This document shows positions 35,268-44,643 of a stretch of DNA of 64,000 bases, piece by piece. A program made the position numbers and the translations under genes. The notes under the pieces are model-generated. The model ran no database searches. It was not told the origin of the DNA and worked only from the letters and a program-made list of their open reading frames with translations. Source of the DNA: Chitinophagales bacterium (lineage in GTDB: Bacteria > Bacteroidota > Bacteroidia > Chitinophagales > Chitinophagaceae); the NCBI GenBank assembly GCA_020636495.1, contig JACJXQ010000008.1, positions 1,798,001 to 1,862,000 of the forward strand, given 5' to 3'. How positions within the stretch are numbered: the stretch's first letter is position 1; each line of letters begins with the position of its first letter.

Positions 35268-36245
35268 ATGATACAAGAAAAAGAAAGTCCGGTAAAGCTG
35301 GGGCATGCTGATCTGGATGAAAAAACTAAAAGCATGTTACAGAAATTCAAGATCGTTACCGTTATCGGTTCGGGTACAATGGGCAATGGTATTTGCCACG
35401 TATTAGCACAAAGTGGCTTCAATGTTCACATGATGGACATCAAACAGGAAGCTATGGACAGGGCGTTGGTGACCATTGGCAAAAATATGGATCGCCAGAT
35501 CGCAAAAGAAAAACTGACGGAAGAACAGAAGAACGATGCGTTAAGCCGTATCGTTACCTACACAAACCTGGCAGAAGCTGTAAAAGACGCAGACCTGGTA
35601 ATAGAAGCCGCTACTGAGAACATAGATCTGAAGACCAAGATTTTTGAAGACCTGGATAAACTTTGCCCAGAGCATACTATCCTGGCAACGAATACGTCAT
35701 CTATTTCTATTACACGTATCGGTTCACACACAAAACGTCCCGGCCAGGTAATAGGTATGCACTTCATGAACCCTGTACCGGTAATGAAGCTGATAGAGAT
35801 CATCAATGGTTATGCAACCACTGAAGAAGTGACACAGGTGATATATGACCTGTCTAAGTTCCTGGGCAAGGTACCTTGTGTGGTTCAGGATTACCCCGGT
35901 TTCGTTTCCAACCGTATCCTGATGCCACTGATCAACGAAGCTATCATTACATTACAGGAAGGTGTTGCTGGTGTAGAAGAGATAGATACGATCATGAAGC
36001 TGGGTATGGCACACCCGATGGGGCCATTGCAACTGGCAGACTTCATAGGCCTGGACACTTGTTATTCGATCATGAACGTATTGCATATGGGCTTTGGTAA
36101 GCAGAAATATGCGCCTGCTACACTGCTAGCCAATATGGTACAGGCTGGTTACCTGGGTGCTAAAAGCGGAGAGGGTTTCTATAAATACACTCCGGGCAGC
36201 AAAGATTTGGTTGTCAGCTCTCGTTTCCAGAACAAGAAGTGGTAA
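35268..36245 (+). CDS. hbd: 3-hydroxybutyryl-CoA / 3-hydroxyacyl-CoA dehydrogenase
   Basis: Oxidises L-3-hydroxyacyl-CoA to 3-ketoacyl-CoA with NAD+ (or the reverse in butyrate-type pathways). It has 325 residues. The Rossmann motif is VIGSGTMGNGICHVLAQ, preceded by an unusual 30-residue N-terminal extension rich in Lys and Glu. Other marks are VIEAATENIDLKTKIF, ATNTSSISITRIG, the catalytic His in GMHFMNPVPVMKLIEI, QDYPGFVSNRILMPLINEAI, and GPLQLADFIGLD. An inner ATG at 35334 would give a more standard N-terminus (MLQKFKIVTVIG), so the true start is open. A terminator follows. Confidence 0.93.
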   Translation: MIQEKESPVKLGHADLDEKTKSMLQKFKIVTVIGSGTMGNGICHVLAQSGFNVHMMDIKQEAMDRALVTIGKNMDRQIAKEKLTEEQKNDALSRIVTYTNLAEAVKDADLVIEAATENIDLKTKIFEDLDKLCPEHTILATNTSSISITRIGSHTKRPGQVIGMHFMNPVPVMKLIEIINGYATTEEVTQVIYDLSKFLGKVPCVVQDYPGFVSNRILMPLINEAIITLQEGVAGVEEIDTIMKLGMAHPMGPLQLADFIGLDTCYSIMNVLHMGFGKQKYAPATLLANMVQAGYLGAKSGEGFYKYTPGSKDLVVSSRFQNKKW

Positions 36246-36272
36246 TAATAACTTTAACAGGTATACACACTA

Positions 36273-36299
36273 AGCCATCCGTTTACGGGTGGCTTTTTT
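36273..36299 (+). terminator. Intrinsic terminator after hbd
   Basis: AGCCATCCG, loop TTTA, CGGGTGGCT (one G-U pair) followed by a T-run, 28 bp after the dehydrogenase stop. The rest of 36300-36437 is AT-rich with the start region of the next gene. Confidence 0.85.
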
Positions 36300-36437
36300 G
36301 TTATTCCTGATTAATTATTGTCAGTACAATAATGTGCATTAACTATTAGTTATAGTAGTGACCGCAGGGATTTTAATGTGTAGTGATCAAAGTTTGAACG
36401 GTGTTTTATTGTTATATTTATATATAATTCTGCCTGT

Positions 36438-39400
36438 ATGCGCTTTGCCTGGCTTCTGAAAGAATATGTAGTAGTGCTGGGAGCATTTATAGTGTTTTCA
36501 GTTGTTGCCGGTAAAGCCGGTGCGCAAACGGTTTATTGCCCGCCTAACCTTGATTTTGAACTTGGCAATTTATCCAACTGGCAGTTTTTTGTGGGCAATT
36601 GCTGCCCTATTAGCGCTAATACAGCCACAGCTCCTTTGAACAACAGGCATGTATTGACGAGCGGCACTAATACAGACCCGTATGGTGGTTTCCCTATCGT
36701 TTCGCCGGGTGGTGGTTCTTATTCGTTAAAGCTGGGCAATACTAATGTAAACTCCCAGTCAGAAAAGGCCAGGTATTATATACATGTACCCAATACTTCG
36801 GGAGATTATATATTTCTTTACAGGTACGCCGTGGTGTTTGAAAACCCCGGGCATCAGCCGTCACAACAGCCGCGGTTTGAAGTGAATGCATATGATTCTG
36901 CAACCGGCGCGCCTGTGCCCTGCAACCAGTTCACCTATATTTCATCTGCCAGCCTGCCGGGTTTCCAGTTGTCGAATGTTGGGCGTAATGTATATTTCAA
37001 ACCATGGACAACCGCCACGATCAACCTGACCGGGTATGCAGGCAAAACGGTTGCGCTGGATTTTGCATCAGGAGACTGTGCATTAGGGGCCCATTTCGGA
37101 TATGGATACGTTGATATGGATTGTGGGCTGTTCCAGGTGAGGGGAGTATATTGTAATGGTGATACATCGCTTACGTTGAATGCTCCTCCCGGCTTCCAGT
37201 ATTACCAGTGGATGGATTCCACATTCACACAAACAATAGGTACAACGCAATCTGTTGTTATTTCTAAAAATGGTGCCCACCCCAAATATGCCATAATAGT
37301 AACGCCATATAGCGGTTTTGGCTGTCCTGATACCTTTTTTACTACCTATGTTGAAGATACCGCGCAGGTTACGGCAACTGCTGTTTCGGATACAACGATA
37401 TGCAAAAATAAATTTGCGATACTGAGTGCTACTGGCAGTAGTACCAATCCACCTGTCACTTTCAGCTGGTATCCCACAACAGGACTTACCTGCACTACTT
37501 GCAACAACCCTTTTGCGTCTCCACCGGATACTACCATTTATCATGTGATAGTGACGGACGCGTATGGATGTAAAGACACTGCAGATGTAGATGTAAACGT
37601 TTTGCCCGGTGCTGTAGCCGGTGCTGATACCGCAGGTTGTCCGGGAGACAGTCTGCAGCTTTCGGGTAAGGCAACGGGCGTCAGTTATCAATGGTATCCC
37701 ACCACGGATATGACAGGTGCCAATACCTTGACGCCAAAAGTGAAACTAACAGTGAACAGGACCTATTACCTGGTAATGATCAATTCTGCAGGATGCAGGG
37801 ATACGGATGCAATTAACGTCCAGGTACTTCCCGGTGTCACGGCTAATGCCGGTGCCAACCAGTCTGCCTGTCCCGGTGATTCGGTAACCTTGAATGGTAG
37901 TGTATCTTCAGGAGCTACTTATGTATGGACTCCCGGGACCGGGCTTAGTAGTACTACAATCCTCAATCCAAGGGCCATAACTAACTCCGGCAGTCCTTAT
38001 GTACTGACAGCTTCTAATAGCTATGGTTGTAAGGAAGAGGATAGTGTGTATGCTTATGAGTTTACTGATCCTGATATTTCAGCAGGCAACGATACGAACG
38101 TTTGCCCGTTCGCGTATGTTCGTTTGGGTGTTAGCAGTCATGCATCAGTAGCGAGCTATCTGTGGTCCCCGGCTTATAAACTGCCATCTCGTACGATACA
38201 AAATCCATATGTCTGGGCAGATACTGAAGTTGTATATAAAGTAATAGTCCAGTCCACCGATGGTTGCCTGGATTCAGATGAGATAAAAGTAAGTGTTTAC
38301 CCTAAACCGATAGCAGATGCCGGCCCGGATACGGGTGCCTGTATGGGGCAGACAGTACAGTTGTACGGTAACGGAGCAGGTGCGGGCGGTTTTTATTTCT
38401 GGTATCCGCAAACAGGTTTGTCAAACCCGGCCATACAGAATCCTGTTGCTACCGTGACCACCAATAAGACCTATGCACTGGTAGTAAGTAACACATATAG
38501 TTGTAAGGATACAGATGATGTTGCCCTGGCTGTATATCCAGACCCGGTTGCTGATGCCGGCCCAGATACATCCATTTGTATGTGGCAGGAAATTCAATTA
38601 AAAGGGAAGGGCGGTACTCTATACAGGTGGCAGCCGGCAACAGGACTGGATAATCCATATACAGATACACCGAAAGTATTTGTCACGGGTCCTGTTGCCT
38701 ATCAACTAAAGGTTTACAATCAGTATGGTTGCAGCAGCACAGACAGTATCTATTTATCACTGAACCCGGATCCTGTTGCAAATGCAGGCCCGGATACTGC
38801 GGTATGTACAGGTACCTGGATGAACCTGAATGGTAGTGGTGGTGGTATCTATCATTGGTTCCCGGACTCTACGGTCAGCAATCCTTATGCTCCTAATCCC
38901 GTTGTATATGCCGGTACGAATAGTGTTTATTCCCTTGCTGTTTTCAATAGCCTGGGTTGTTCTGATACTGACCAGGTGATGGTGAACATTAAACCATTGC
39001 CCGTAGCAGATGCTGGACCGGACACAATAGCATGCCCGGGAACAGAGGTCAAGTTGAAAGGTAAAGGTGGCGGAACATATGTGTGGTCGCCTGCCGCCGG
39101 GTTGAGCGATCCTTCGGTGGCCAACCCGGTATTGTCACTCAACGGCAGGTCAGTGCTGGTATTAAAGGTCATCAGTAATGACAATTGTTCAGACCTGGAC
39201 ACCGTAGTAGTGGATACCTATCCTGCACCAGATGCGTTTGCGGGTAATGACACTACAGTTTGTCCCGGAGCAACTATTACACTGCATGGTTCGGGTGGCA
39301 AGGATTATGCTTGGTTCCCGGCGTATAAGTTATCCAGCAGGACAGCCAGCGAGCCATCTGCCACTATCGACTTTAATATCAGGTATGAATTGGTTATTGT

Positions 39401-40190
39401 CGATTCATTTGGGTGTAAGGATACCGCCTATGTAGCTATTGATACAATACCTGTGCAGTTTTCCGTGGACCAACCCGAAAGTGTATGTACCGGGCAGGAG
39501 GTGACTTTAAATGCCCATGGAGGTGATAAGTACACGTGGTGGCCCCAGGAACTGCTGGATAACAGCCATGTTGCCGATCCGGTAGCCAGGCCTTTGGTCA
39601 ATACTGTTTTCGGTGTGCGGATAGAAGAACTGCTGTGTGGCAGGTTTGATACCATGTTTGTGAATACTGTTATTAAAAGGTTGCCATCGCTGGTGGCAGA
39701 GGCAGTGGATATGGACTGCGCACGGGATTATGGAGAATTGATGGCGTCAGGCGCGTCTGTTTATAAATGGTCGCCGCAGGATGGGCTTGATGATCCGGCA
39801 TCAGCACATACGAAGGCACGTCCCGACAAGACAACTGAATATATACTTACCGGAACTGACTCAGCGGGTTGTACCGATACTACATCTGTGATACTGGAGG
39901 TATTACAGGGAGATGGGAGGCTGTATATTCCCGATGCGTTTACACCCAACGGCGATGGCATTAACGACTGTTACCGTGTACATGTTCCCGGAGATGTAAC
40001 GGAGTTCGAATTTTCTATATATAATCGCTGGGGAGAGCGCGTATTTCATGCCACAGAACGCGAACACTGCTGGGATGGAAACTATAAAGGTATTCCTGCC
40101 GAATTATCAACCTACTTTTATTACTACAAGGCCAGATCTTCTGTATGCGGTTATGTCTTCAGGAAAGGCGATATGCATCTGATCAGGTAA
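36438..40190 (+). CDS. Giant PKD-like repeat protein with gliding-motility (T9SS type B) C-terminal domain
   Basis: A 1250-residue predicted cell-surface protein. Residues 1-30 form a signal peptide (FIVFSVVAGKAGAQT). Residues 35-225 are a Cys-containing N-terminal domain. About eleven modules of roughly 80 residues follow, each with the pattern ADAGPDTxxCxG, LxGxGGG, YxWxPxxGL, NPVV and GCxDTD, that is PKD/Ig-like folds with a conserved Cys pair. The C-terminus is the CHU_C / type B sorting domain: PDAFTPNGDGINDCYRV, FSIYNRWGERVFHAT, WDGNYKG. T9SS would export it and leave it surface bound. It resembles adhesin-like proteins of gliding Bacteroidota; the exact role is unknown. It is monocistronic. 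Confidence 0.92.
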   Translation: MRFAWLLKEYVVVLGAFIVFSVVAGKAGAQTVYCPPNLDFELGNLSNWQFFVGNCCPISANTATAPLNNRHVLTSGTNTDPYGGFPIVSPGGGSYSLKLGNTNVNSQSEKARYYIHVPNTSGDYIFLYRYAVVFENPGHQPSQQPRFEVNAYDSATGAPVPCNQFTYISSASLPGFQLSNVGRNVYFKPWTTATINLTGYAGKTVALDFASGDCALGAHFGYGYVDMDCGLFQVRGVYCNGDTSLTLNAPPGFQYYQWMDSTFTQTIGTTQSVVISKNGAHPKYAIIVTPYSGFGCPDTFFTTYVEDTAQVTATAVSDTTICKNKFAILSATGSSTNPPVTFSWYPTTGLTCTTCNNPFASPPDTTIYHVIVTDAYGCKDTADVDVNVLPGAVAGADTAGCPGDSLQLSGKATGVSYQWYPTTDMTGANTLTPKVKLTVNRTYYLVMINSAGCRDTDAINVQVLPGVTANAGANQSACPGDSVTLNGSVSSGATYVWTPGTGLSSTTILNPRAITNSGSPYVLTASNSYGCKEEDSVYAYEFTDPDISAGNDTNVCPFAYVRLGVSSHASVASYLWSPAYKLPSRTIQNPYVWADTEVVYKVIVQSTDGCLDSDEIKVSVYPKPIADAGPDTGACMGQTVQLYGNGAGAGGFYFWYPQTGLSNPAIQNPVATVTTNKTYALVVSNTYSCKDTDDVALAVYPDPVADAGPDTSICMWQEIQLKGKGGTLYRWQPATGLDNPYTDTPKVFVTGPVAYQLKVYNQYGCSSTDSIYLSLNPDPVANAGPDTAVCTGTWMNLNGSGGGIYHWFPDSTVSNPYAPNPVVYAGTNSVYSLAVFNSLGCSDTDQVMVNIKPLPVADAGPDTIACPGTEVKLKGKGGGTYVWSPAAGLSDPSVANPVLSLNGRSVLVLKVISNDNCSDLDTVVVDTYPAPDAFAGNDTTVCPGATITLHGSGGKDYAWFPAYKLSSRTASEPSATIDFNIRYELVIVDSFGCKDTAYVAIDTIPVQFSVDQPESVCTGQEVTLNAHGGDKYTWWPQELLDNSHVADPVARPLVNTVFGVRIEELLCGRFDTMFVNTVIKRLPSLVAEAVDMDCARDYGELMASGASVYKWSPQDGLDDPASAHTKARPDKTTEYILTGTDSAGCTDTTSVILEVLQGDGRLYIPDAFTPNGDGINDCYRVHVPGDVTEFEFSIYNRWGERVFHATEREHCWDGNYKGIPAELSTYFYYYKARSSVCGYVFRKGDMHLIR

Positions 40191-40278
40191 TGTCCAAAAG
40201 TTTAATGACATTATGATTTTTTTGTAATTATTTATATTTTGTGAGGGTAAGACATTATCCCACAAATAAATAGATAGT

Positions 40279-41259
40279 ATGAAAAAAGTATTCAAGTGGT
40301 TGGGTATCATAGTTCTGTTGATAGTAATACTGGCAGTTGCAGGTATCGGCTATTTGAAAACAGCATTGCCCAATGTAGGAGCTGCACCGATTCTAAATAT
40401 TGAGCGAACTCCTGAACGAATAGCCAGAGGTAAATACCTGGCCAACTCGGTAGCTGTTTGTATGGACTGCCATTCATCAAGAGACTGGTCTAAGTTTGCT
40501 GCACCATTGGTACCTGGTACAGAAGGTGCCGGTGGCGAGAAGTTCGGCCGCGAACTGGGATTTCCCGGTGAGTATTATTCAAGAAATATTACACCTCACG
40601 GCATTGGCTCATGGACTGATGGTGAGTTGTACCGCCTCATTACTACTGGTGTACGGAATGACGGCGAGCCAATCTTTCCCGTTATGCCATACCACTATTA
40701 TGGTAGAATGGCTGATGAAGATATCTATTCGATCATAGCTTATATACGTACGTTGCCCTCGATCGACAATGATGTTCCGGAAAGGGTAGTAGATTTCCCG
40801 TTCTCTCTTATTATGAGAACCATTCCTGTAAAAGGGACCCCGGCACAGGAAGTTCCACAACCATCGAATGCAGTTGAATATGGCAAATACCTGGTAAATG
40901 CTGCTGCCTGCCGTGAGTGCCACACTCCGGAGGAAAAAGGACAAGTAATACCTGAACTGGAATTTGGTGGTGGCAGGGTATTTGAACTACCCGGTGGAAC
41001 ACTCAGATCACCGAATATTACACCGCATGCCACAGGCCTTGGTAACTGGACCCCAGAACAGTTTGTTGCCCGTTTTAAATTATACCAGGATTCGGCATAT
41101 AGGTCACCACATATTGATTTTATGCATGAATTTAATTCCATTATGCCCTGGATGATGTACAGCACAATGACTGACCAGGACCTGTCAGCAATATTTCAGT
41201 ACCTGAAAACCATCAAGCCTATTGAAAATCAACCTGTAAAATGGACGCCAAGGTCTTAA
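40279..41259 (+). CDS. Dihaem c-type cytochrome
   Basis: A 326-residue membrane-anchored periplasmic cytochrome. Residues 5-27 are a signal anchor (WLGIIVLLIVILAVAGIGYL). Two haem c sites are visible, CMDCH (Cys61, His65) and CRECH (near residue 215), each followed by a Met-containing region that could supply the distal ligand. The two domains share the pattern RGKYLAN/YGKYLVN, GGEKFG/GGGRVF, NITPHGIG/NITPHATG and DEDIYSIIAYIRTL/DQDLSAIFQYLKTI, showing internal duplication. It is like cytochromes that accept electrons from alcohol or sugar dehydrogenases, but no such gene is adjacent. It ends before a bidirectional terminator. Confidence 0.9.
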   Translation: MKKVFKWLGIIVLLIVILAVAGIGYLKTALPNVGAAPILNIERTPERIARGKYLANSVAVCMDCHSSRDWSKFAAPLVPGTEGAGGEKFGRELGFPGEYYSRNITPHGIGSWTDGELYRLITTGVRNDGEPIFPVMPYHYYGRMADEDIYSIIAYIRTLPSIDNDVPERVVDFPFSLIMRTIPVKGTPAQEVPQPSNAVEYGKYLVNAAACRECHTPEEKGQVIPELEFGGGRVFELPGGTLRSPNITPHATGLGNWTPEQFVARFKLYQDSAYRSPHIDFMHEFNSIMPWMMYSTMTDQDLSAIFQYLKTIKPIENQPVKWTPRS

Positions 41260-41277
41260 ACAATTGATCTTTATAAT

Positions 41278-41310
41278 AAAAAAGACGCAGTATTACTGCG
41301 TCTTTTTTTA
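41278..41310. terminator. Bidirectional intrinsic terminator
   Basis: AAAAAAGACGCAG, loop TATTA, CTGCGTCTTTTTTT. A-run on the left and T-run on the right, placed between the convergent cytochrome and metalloprotease genes, so it can end both transcripts. Confidence 0.92.
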
Positions 41311-41328
41311 TTTAAATGAATGTTCTGA

Positions 41329-43209
41329 TTAGTTCACTACCAGCTTCAGGTTAATGTATTGTTGGGTAGCTGAGCTGATCGTTATGTAATACATGCCCGG
41401 TTGAACATTATCAAGGTCAAGTATTACATTGTTTTCCCCGTTAATAGTATTAACTGTCTTGTTTTTAACCGTCCTGCCCGAAATATCAGTCAGCCTGATA
41501 TCCGTGGCAATAGATGAGCTGCTGAAATATTTCAGCATAACCTGGTCATGCGCAGGGTTAGGATACATACTCACGTATTCTCTAGCTACATCATTGATGC
41601 CTGTTGACGCACATCCCGGATCTGCGTTGATACCTACTGTAGCGCTGAAAGAAGCACTACAACCGTTAGAGTCAGTTATGGTTACGGAATATACACCTGG
41701 TTGAGTAACGGTGATATTCTGTGAACTGCCTCCGTTGCCCGACCATACATATTTGTATTGACTCGCTCCGAAGTTTGACGTCCCGATCTGTGTACTGTCA
41801 AATATAAGATCCACTTTACCAACATTCTTACAAATATCTGTAGGCGTAAGCGTTGCGCTGATGATTGAACTCAGGCATGATCTTGATGATACATTGTTCC
41901 TGATCACATCACCCGGCAGCGGGCCAAAACCATTGGCCAGGTCAATACCTCTTGAAACGAGGTGACAGTAGCTCATAATCGTACCTTTCCATGCACTGGT
42001 TGAAGCTGAGTTGCTGTAGGTGCTGCCGCATGTACTGCAACCAGCGCCGCTTTCCTGTTTGTAGCAATTATCTATTGAGCCACAAGCACCACCCGTGCCG
42101 GTTTTCCAGCCACACCAGTGTGTATGCCTTGAACCCAGGTTATGCCCCATTTCATGGGTCACCATCTGTACGTCCCATGAGTAAGAGGGGAGACTGCCAT
42201 ACGATCCGTTAATGTCGCCGTAAGCATAAGTCCTGTTCCTGTTACAAAGCACATCCAGCCAAGCAATACCACCATTGCCGGCATCATCTTTGGCAAGCAG
42301 CATGGCTATGTCGCCGTCAAAATTATTGCCCTTTGCATTCCAGGCACTGGTAAAGTCATTCAGGCCATCGCTGGAAGTTGCATCGCCATATCCATCAGGA
42401 ATAGTCCATACGTACGTTGACTTCAGCTCTATAGCTACACGTTCGTTCCTGTACAAGGTCTGCACCTGGTTGAACAGGCCTGAGGTGTAAGCGCCCGTTA
42501 GCAGGGTACTCTTTTGCTTGCTGGTATACAACTGGTAGTCCAGCTCCCAGTAGATGCTCACCTTATTACACATGTAAGCAGCTGTGGTCTTACCACCATC
42601 TGTCGGGTTGTCCGACTCTTCTTCTATCGCATAATCAACCGTTCCGCAGCTGATAGGCGGAGTTACGGTAAAGTCCTTATCATTATACAATACATATTTG
42701 CCACTGTTGTCTTCCAGTTCGCCTACTACAAAGTTGCCGTCTTCGTTAGCAAACAAGATCATTACGTCACCATTAGCAAAAATACTGGCTGCAGCGATAG
42801 ACCTGTTATACCCATTTACTGCACCCTGGTAGTGTACACCCTTGTCGTAGTTGAATTTGTGTTTGCCTGTTGCGTCTATGTAACCAATATCAGCATTATC
42901 GGCATAAGGATTACTCCTCATCATTTCCAGGTTATAGGCTATACCTTTTTCTGTGGTCAGTTGTAATGTTATCGCATACGGATGTGTTTCGTATACTTCC
43001 TTAATTGCCGCTTTATCGGGCATTAATAATGTTTCCTCTGCAAGTTCCTTGTGTTTTTCACCGTTTGTTTCTGAGAATAATTGCACGGGCATGAAGCTTA
43101 CTCCCCTTTTATGTGCTTCCTGAACATCCCTGTAAAGTGCATCCTGCGCCTGCACCGTTCCTGCTAATAATAACAGCAGAAACACAATCACGTTTTGTTT
43201 TTTGAACAT
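41329..43209 (-). CDS. Secreted zinc metalloprotease (metzincin, reprolysin-like) with T9SS type A tail
   Basis: A 626-residue exported protease. Residues 1-21 form a signal peptide (VIVFLLLLLAGTVQAQ). A propeptide-like part runs to about residue 205. The catalytic domain has the full zinc motif HEMGHNLGSRHTHWCG and a Met-turn, TIMSYCHL, defining a metzincin close to M12B reprolysins, with several Cys pairs around it. A PKD/Ig-like domain (VDLIFDSTQIGTSNF, YSVTITDSNGCSAS) follows, and the C-terminal T9SS domain ends it (YPNPAHDQVMLKYF, GMYYITISSATQQ). Likely a surface or extracellular protein-degrading enzyme. Promoter TATATTTG lies 32 bp upstream. Confidence 0.93.
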   Translation of the reverse strand: MFKKQNVIVFLLLLLAGTVQAQDALYRDVQEAHKRGVSFMPVQLFSETNGEKHKELAEETLLMPDKAAIKEVYETHPYAITLQLTTEKGIAYNLEMMRSNPYADNADIGYIDATGKHKFNYDKGVHYQGAVNGYNRSIAAASIFANGDVMILFANEDGNFVVGELEDNSGKYVLYNDKDFTVTPPISCGTVDYAIEEESDNPTDGGKTTAAYMCNKVSIYWELDYQLYTSKQKSTLLTGAYTSGLFNQVQTLYRNERVAIELKSTYVWTIPDGYGDATSSDGLNDFTSAWNAKGNNFDGDIAMLLAKDDAGNGGIAWLDVLCNRNRTYAYGDINGSYGSLPSYSWDVQMVTHEMGHNLGSRHTHWCGWKTGTGGACGSIDNCYKQESGAGCSTCGSTYSNSASTSAWKGTIMSYCHLVSRGIDLANGFGPLPGDVIRNNVSSRSCLSSIISATLTPTDICKNVGKVDLIFDSTQIGTSNFGASQYKYVWSGNGGSSQNITVTQPGVYSVTITDSNGCSASFSATVGINADPGCASTGINDVAREYVSMYPNPAHDQVMLKYFSSSSIATDIRLTDISGRTVKNKTVNTINGENNVILDLDNVQPGMYYITISSATQQYINLKLVVN

Positions 43210-43240
43210 TTATATATATTTAATGTGAAATTTGTCCTGT

Positions 43241-43269
43241 CAAATATAACCATATTTTAATTCACTCAA
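43241..43269 (-). promoter_or_regulatory. Promoter of metalloprotease gene
   Basis: Minus strand: TTG (43267-43269), 18-bp spacer, TATATTTG (43248-43241), then GACAGGAC and a 30-nt AT-rich 5' UTR to ATG 43209. The TATATTTGACAG string is shared with the TonB receptor promoter at 47058. Confidence 0.6.
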
Positions 43270-43311
43270 CGTTACATAAGTAACACATGATAGTATTATG
43301 ACAAATACATT

Positions 43312-43337
43312 AAAAAAGCCTCCGTGAGCGGAGGCTT
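43312..43337 (-). terminator. Intrinsic terminator of the small membrane peptide gene
   Basis: On the minus strand AAGCCTCCG, loop CTCA, CGGAGGCTT and a six-T run. It points left, 90 bp after the 45-residue ORF, and shields the metalloprotease promoter from readthrough. Confidence 0.85.
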
Positions 43338-43428
43338 GCATATATACAGAGGATAAAATTTAAATAAAATGCCGGGCTTTGGTAAGATCATCACAAAAAA
43401 CCAAAGACAAACACCCCGGCAGTATCTT

Positions 43429-43566
43429 TTAGATATTTACTGCCAGTACAAAGCATGTAAGCATGGCTGTAAATACAATGATTTTTTGAATGGCTTCTTT
43501 CTTAACAATAGCGTTTGTGTAAGTTGCCTGGTTGGCCGGTGCGGTAGTGAAAGTAACTTGTTGCAT
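43429..43566 (-). CDS. Small predicted membrane peptide (45 residues), unknown function
   Basis: A short ORF that is easily missed: ATG at 43566, TAA at 43431-43429. The product starts MQQVTFTTAPANQATYTNAI, has a charged middle (VKKEAIQK), and ends with a hydrophobic segment IIVFTAMLTCFVLAVNI that would span the membrane once. Support as a gene comes from context: a promoter-like pair upstream (TTG, 21 bp, CATCTTTG at 43714-43707), an A/C-rich 5' UTR of about 135 nt, and a dedicated terminator at 43312-43337. The 3' UTR has an inverted repeat (CCGGG...CCCGG around 43371-43420). I do not recognise a family. It could act as a membrane-regulatory peptide or toxin-like peptide; both are guesses. 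Confidence 0.55.
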   Translation of the reverse strand: MQQVTFTTAPANQATYTNAIVKKEAIQKIIVFTAMLTCFVLAVNI

Positions 43567-43706
43567 GATCTTGTGTTTTTTGTTTGTTTTGATTTGTTTG
43601 TTTGCTTGTTGTGTGTTTTTCTTTTTTGTTTTGAAACGCCCTTTGTCGACCGTTCTTTATTTTTGTGTTTTGAATGTCGCGGGGTGTGTTACTTCCGTTG
43701 ACAATA

Positions 43707-43738
43707 CAAAGATGCAACACGGACACCCCCGTTTCCAA
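43707..43738 (-). promoter_or_regulatory. Promoter-like element of the small peptide gene
   Basis: Minus strand: TTG (43738-43736), 21-bp spacer, CATCTTTG (43714-43707), one mismatch from TAnnTTTG. The remaining part of 43739-43872 shows no gene; it contains several GTTAAC/TTAAC motifs. Confidence 0.4.
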
Positions 43739-43872
43739 AAAAACGGCTTTGGTTAACGCCTTGTTTGGAAGCGCTTAACAGGGCAGAATGTTAACGGTTA
43801 ACCAGCTATTAAGAAATAAAGCAGGGTGTATTACACGGGGTGTTTCGATGAAATGCCCTACAGTAAAGGGCC

Positions 43873-44574
43873 TCAGGCTGCAACTGCCTGGTTGCTGTGC
43901 GCAGATACTTCTTTACTGTTTTTAATAATATAGTATCCGGCAAATATGAAGCACAAACCTACGAACTCTGTAATATATAATACTTCAACATGGCCGGCTT
44001 TTGCTGAGGAACCTCCGATGCCTGGGAGAAAGCCGCCTATAGCAATAAATACATTGCCCCAGAAACGGTGTTTGAAGTTCCTGTCTTGTGCATATATATA
44101 AGCAGAATAGACTGCGCCACCTACCAGGAAGGCAAAAGCATATATATTAATGAACGGTGTGATGTACCTGATAAATGTCCACTCCAGTATTTTGCCATCC
44201 AGCTTGGGATGTGGACCATCCTTAAGAGGTGATAGTATAACGAGTATAGATGATATAACGATACTTGCTGTTAATATGATAGAAAGCGTATTGGCAGTTT
44301 TGCGCTTCATCAGCAGGTGTACCGTTCCCTGTGCCAGCGGAGCACCACCCAGGAAGGCACCGAATATGTACCATGCTTTGAAGTTGGCAGGTGAGTAGCC
44401 CATAAGGGTATTGATACTCTCCGTCACTGTTCCCGCGCCATAAAAGAACACACCCAACATCCACCAGAAAATATACAAAGAGCTCTTGTTGCGGCTCCAA
44501 TGCTTATATAACAACAGGAAAAAATATAAAGAAAATACAGTTGTTGCTATGGGTATATAATTTACTATCTGCAC
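43873..44574 (-). CDS. Multi-pass membrane protein, unknown function
   Basis: A 233-residue hydrophobic protein with about seven predicted membrane segments (roughly residues 6-22, 34-52, 70-90, 98-115, 135-160, 172-187 and 198-217). The conserved-looking parts are WWMLGVFFYGAGTVTESIN and GAPLAQGTVHLLMKRK. I do not recognise the family; the seven-helix layout is compatible with a sensor or carrier but carries no motif I can use. The start is GTG at 44574, since no ATG lies before the first helix. It is probably monocistronic, 66 bp downstream of the TonB receptor stop. Confidence 0.75.
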   Translation of the reverse strand: MQIVNYIPIATTVFSLYFFLLLYKHWSRNKSSLYIFWWMLGVFFYGAGTVTESINTLMGYSPANFKAWYIFGAFLGGAPLAQGTVHLLMKRKTANTLSIILTASIVISSILVILSPLKDGPHPKLDGKILEWTFIRYITPFINIYAFAFLVGGAVYSAYIYAQDRNFKHRFWGNVFIAIGGFLPGIGGSSAKAGHVEVLYITEFVGLCFIFAGYYIIKNSKEVSAHSNQAVAA

Positions 44575-44643
44575 ACCTCTTTCAATTTATGTGCAAAGTT
44601 ATTCCCATATCCGGGCGTTATGTCACGATACTGTCAGGTATTA

